Shown in pieces: positions 60,770 through 64,000 of a stretch of 64,000 nucleotides of DNA. Source of the stretch: Collybiopsis luxurians FD-317 M1 (lineage: Eukaryota > Basidiomycota > Agaricomycetes > Agaricales > Omphalotaceae); the NCBI GenBank assembly GCA_000827265.1, contig KN834787.1, forward strand, positions 62,001 to 126,000, given 5' to 3'. Below the pieces are notes generated by a model that worked only from the letters and a program-made list of their open reading frames with translations, made no database searches and had not been told where the DNA came from. How positions within the stretch are numbered: the first letter of the stretch is position 1; each line of letters starts with the position of its first letter. Position numbers and translations under genes: made by a program.

Positions 60770-61039
60770 TATTGCGGGAATCCTTCCAAGGGTATCAATT
60801 TTGTGTGAGAACTTCAGCCAATTTGCAATGGGTTTGGACCTCCCAAGTGTACAGAGGAACATAGTGTGCTAAATATAAAACAAATCCAGAAATGAACAGT
60901 AACTTCAGAAAAAAGGGTGTGGTACATGGCAATTTAGTCAGCTTAGAACACTGAGTTGTATGTACATATACAAGGAATCAGGAAAAACAAATATAGAGGT
61001 TAATCTACAAAATTCAACAAACAGCCACAGTTTCAGCCT

Positions 61040-62954
61040 ATGTTCCACATGAAGTAATTGTGGATGGTCGACTTTGTGATATTCTTGCCAGCCACATTGT
61101 ATTCACCTCCTTCAACTTTGAATCCTTTGCTTCTGGAGAAAAACCACAGAGAATGGCTGACCAGTATGTGATTTCAATGAACACTATCATAATGAACAAA
61201 AAGACCCTTACCTGCCAATAGCTCCTTGGTTGCCTATAGGAACCTCATTTACATTGTGCCTACTACTCTTCGTTCACTGTCTAGGGTTCACTTTCTCATT
61301 TGTGGTTGTAGATTTGGCCATAGGAGTGCTATCCAAGGTGTATGAAGATGTGTAGCTCTGACACATCAGGGATAGCAGTGCTTACAAAGTCAAAATGTCC
61401 AAATTGTTATTTACAGACCAACCTGAGCCATACAACTGGCAAGCCTCTCCAAAAAGAAGGGAGGGCAAGGAGTACAAGGATCATGAAGGACAGCTGCAGC
61501 TATCTCTCTCAGGTCCCAGCATCCAAGATAAACGCTGAGTGCTCAGATCTCAACTTGTATCATAATGAGAACTGAAATCAGAGACTCGGACATTATCAGG
61601 TTCTCTCGATGCCACATCATTTTGGTACAGACTGCCAAACTGCATTCTGGAATGATCTATAGAATAGATATGCTCTGTAAGTACCAGAAAATAACTGTAG
61701 AACATGACATTGACCAATCAGAACTTGCCCAGGATTCATTTCAGCTCAATTTGTTGCTTTCCCTTTGCAATCCTCCTATATGCGTAGGCAAGGTTGTAGG
61801 AGATAGAGGCCACATGTCTTGGCCTTGCAGGTCGGGGTCCTGTTTGAGTGGTATCTACCCCACCTTGCCTCCTATGGCTTGAATGCGAATGGGCAAAGCT
61901 GGCACTTTGAGAGGTCAATGGATATAGATGATTCAGGGTGTGATCCACTGGAGAGTGCATAGGGGATGTTAAAGAACTAGGATGGCTGTTTGAGGGTTCT
62001 TCAACCTTGCAATTGACAGTACCTTGCTCCTCGGGCTTGGGGCTGCTTTATTTGGGCTACAATCTCATCTGTTCAGATGAAGGCAAACTTACACAAGGCG
62101 TAGCTTTCCATATGATCCTGTCTCAGCCTGGGGAGATACCCTGAAATTTGTTAGCCAAAAGATGCATGGCGGCATATAGATTCCCATGATATCCAGGTGA
62201 GATGATGGCCGCTGTCCAATACATTAAACAATAACATTGATCAAGAAACAGATTCAATACAGACCCTTAGTCTTCTGTTGTGAATGTCTTCAGACATGTA
62301 GTATGATATAAGATGAACATCAGACCCTTCTATTGTCACAGCGATAGTCTCCAAATATAATTTTCAGCAAAAATTTTGAAGACAGTGACCACAGTGATAA
62401 ATACCTTCTTGATCAGACTGTTGGGCTTGAATGTTCCTTGATCACCTTTGTTCTGTGTGCTCGAGCTTCCCTTCTATCCTGAAGACAGTCCAGGTGAGTT
62501 GCAATGAATGGGGACATTTCTGGGTTCCTTCCCAGTGTATGTCTTCTTGTGGCTTCCTCAGCTACTAGCTCGTTCTTTTATTTCCCAGTAAACCTAGAAT
62601 AAACATGGTCTTTGGCTCTGTCACTGCTAGTAGATCCGAAGCAACTCACCAAAAAATTTCCAGCAATACAAGATGGAGACTACAAAAGTCTGTCTTCAAA
62701 GCAATGTGAGTCTCAATATTGGTTACAAGCCAGTGTTATTGTACCTGTCCATTGTTTATACTGCTTTCTTTGACACTGAATATGAAGATGGTGCCACTTT
62801 TGATTGTGGACCATCATTCAGTATCATTCAAATGACAAGTTATACAGGGAATGATGCCCTGTTGTGCTGCATGGATCAGTCATAAAGCATTGACAGTTGT
62901 CTCCACATAGCCATGGAAAGGTGGAATGTCTGGGGAACAGGAGTTGCTGGACAT
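61040..62954 (-). pseudogene. Decayed WOPR-domain gene, copy 4
   Basis: From ATG 62954 the minus strand reads CSPDIPPFHGYVETTVNAL, then breaks. KWHHLHIQCQ-like remains, an EGSDVHLISYYMSEDIHNRRL match to the second WOPR block (about 62345-62270) and the tail (KVEGGEYNV region, about 61100) follow in different frames. The middle (about 61330-62200) is longer than in the other copies and may hold an insertion. CpG is scarce. It is closest in arrangement to copy 1, with the ferric reductase next to its 3' end. Confidence 0.7.
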
Positions 62955-64000
62955 TGTTTAGTGCATTTGAGTTTGAGGTAATTGAACAATTGAGAGTTGT
63001 GGGGAGTCAATGGAAGTACTAAAGCTTTGCTTTATTATGATTCCTGAGGCGTGTGGTGCTTTTCATAATCATGCATCTAATCTAGACAATGCTATTGATC
63101 TGGACCTGACCTCTACTGCTTGGATGAAAGCACAGGATTCCCCCAGCATTGGATAGGGTTCCCTATGGATAACATTACTGAATCAGAGCTTTACTTGACA
63201 ATTTTAGCTCAACACTCTCTTTCTCTGGATCTTGCCTTCAGATACTGGTAAAAAGTATGTAGGTATTTTCATCATCAGAGATTCTACCAAAATTTAGATG
63301 TAGATTTGGAAATACTCATAAGCTTCCATTTACTTCTGTCAAATTCAAAACGTTCACCAAAACTAGATACATTTGAATACACAGGGCTCACTCCTACCAC
63401 TGGAAGATACTTTTGGGTCAGAATCTTCCTTGTTCTAGAGTCATGCCCTAGTCCGTCTAATGCAAATGATGGTCAAAACATATTTACGCATGAGCAGCTC
63501 TTACCGGACTTTGCTAGTCTCACTCAATCATCAAATTCCTCCCCTTCCATGGAGAATTTCTCAGGCTCAAAGCATGTCAATTGCCACTGGAAACAATCAA
63601 TTTGAATTTTTCAAAGGGTTGATAAGTAAAGACAGCTCCCAGATGCTGTTTACTGCTTCCCGGCTCCTGGAGATATAACAATGATTGGTACCACACTATA
63701 GCTTGTTCTGATCCACCCTCAATCTCCAGACATGGGAATCATCCCATTTATCATCTGGGTGCTGCAACGGGGTCATCGGAAGGATTTATAGTAGTGCATT
63801 CAGCTTTACTATGACTTTGTTTGTTTGAAATCTTATTGTTTAATCTAGCAAACAAGTTTCGACATGCATATGCAACTAGTGGGTGAACTAAATTGTACAC
63901 CCTCTGAAAGTACCGCCTTATTTCGGCACCCATTGTACTTCACACTGAAGGAACACTACTGAAAACTTTGATTCAATATTCTGAATGGTATACTTGATAA
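62955..64000. other. CpG-poor sequence without a supportable gene
   Basis: Short plus-strand frames (e.g. 63306-63605 with EYTGLTPTTGRYF) may be remains of an older gene or transposon. No motif or pairing with other parts of the window was found. Confidence 0.4.

Overview
The window looks like nuclear DNA of an agaricomycete (mushroom-forming) basidiomycete. Genes are split by many 50-70 nt GT-AG introns, there are no operons or ribosome binding sites, and the families are typical of that group: a DUF6534 membrane protein, agaricomycete-type kinase-like proteins with a G-S-F..RNIL loop, several WOPR (Gti1/Pac2) regulators with a GGEFN-type tail, a GH10 xylanase, type-B carboxylesterases, a MATE exporter and an FRE-type ferric reductase. 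All intron positions and start codons are read by eye. Layout: 1-120 is the 3' end of an unknown gene. 1.5-3.8 kb is a MATE exporter (-), 6.2-6.7 kb a small unknown gene (+), 6.9-8.1 kb an intact WOPR gene (+) and 9.1-11.6 kb a ferric reductase (-). 12.4-37.8 kb is a highly repetitive accessory region in which a cassette of WOPR regulator, 3'-flank repeats, secreted carboxylesterase and kinase-like protein recurs in different states of decay, always on the minus strand. It holds four esterase genes, two further WOPR copies (one broken by a transposon), one complete and one truncated kinase-like gene plus small tail relics, and nested small transposons. Inside it, a 5,697-bp unit is tandemly duplicated with no difference seen, and the junction creates a chimeric esterase. 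38.1-52.6 kb is more ordinary: GH10 xylanase, a small membrane protein, ZPR1, a small secreted beta-rich protein, homogentisate 1,2-dioxygenase and a DUF6534 protein. 54.4-63 kb carries decayed copies of the left-end genes: a MATE copy with an in-frame stop, a ferric reductase pseudogene and a WOPR pseudogene. The last two are in inverted order relative to the left end and are separated by a hAT-like element. The final ~7 kb is poor in CpG, and the ferric reductase copy shows CpG to TpG/CpA decay, as expected of methylated, silenced fungal DNA. The most striking points are: (1) a 459-bp transposon-like element carrying telomere-type CCCTAA repeats, flanked by an 8-bp target duplication inside a WOPR gene, with a 53-bp relative elsewhere; (2) the exact 5.7-kb duplication made by unequal crossing over between esterase paralogues; (3) the inverted MATE/WOPR/ferric-reductase duplication bracketing the window; (4) a tandem array of short exon-like units encoding acidic peptides at 13.9-15.1 kb. 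Functionally, the intact genes suggest extracellular plant-polymer attack (xylanase, esterases), iron uptake, drug or metabolite export, aromatic amino acid breakdown and morphogenetic regulators. Nothing in the sequence proves that they act together.
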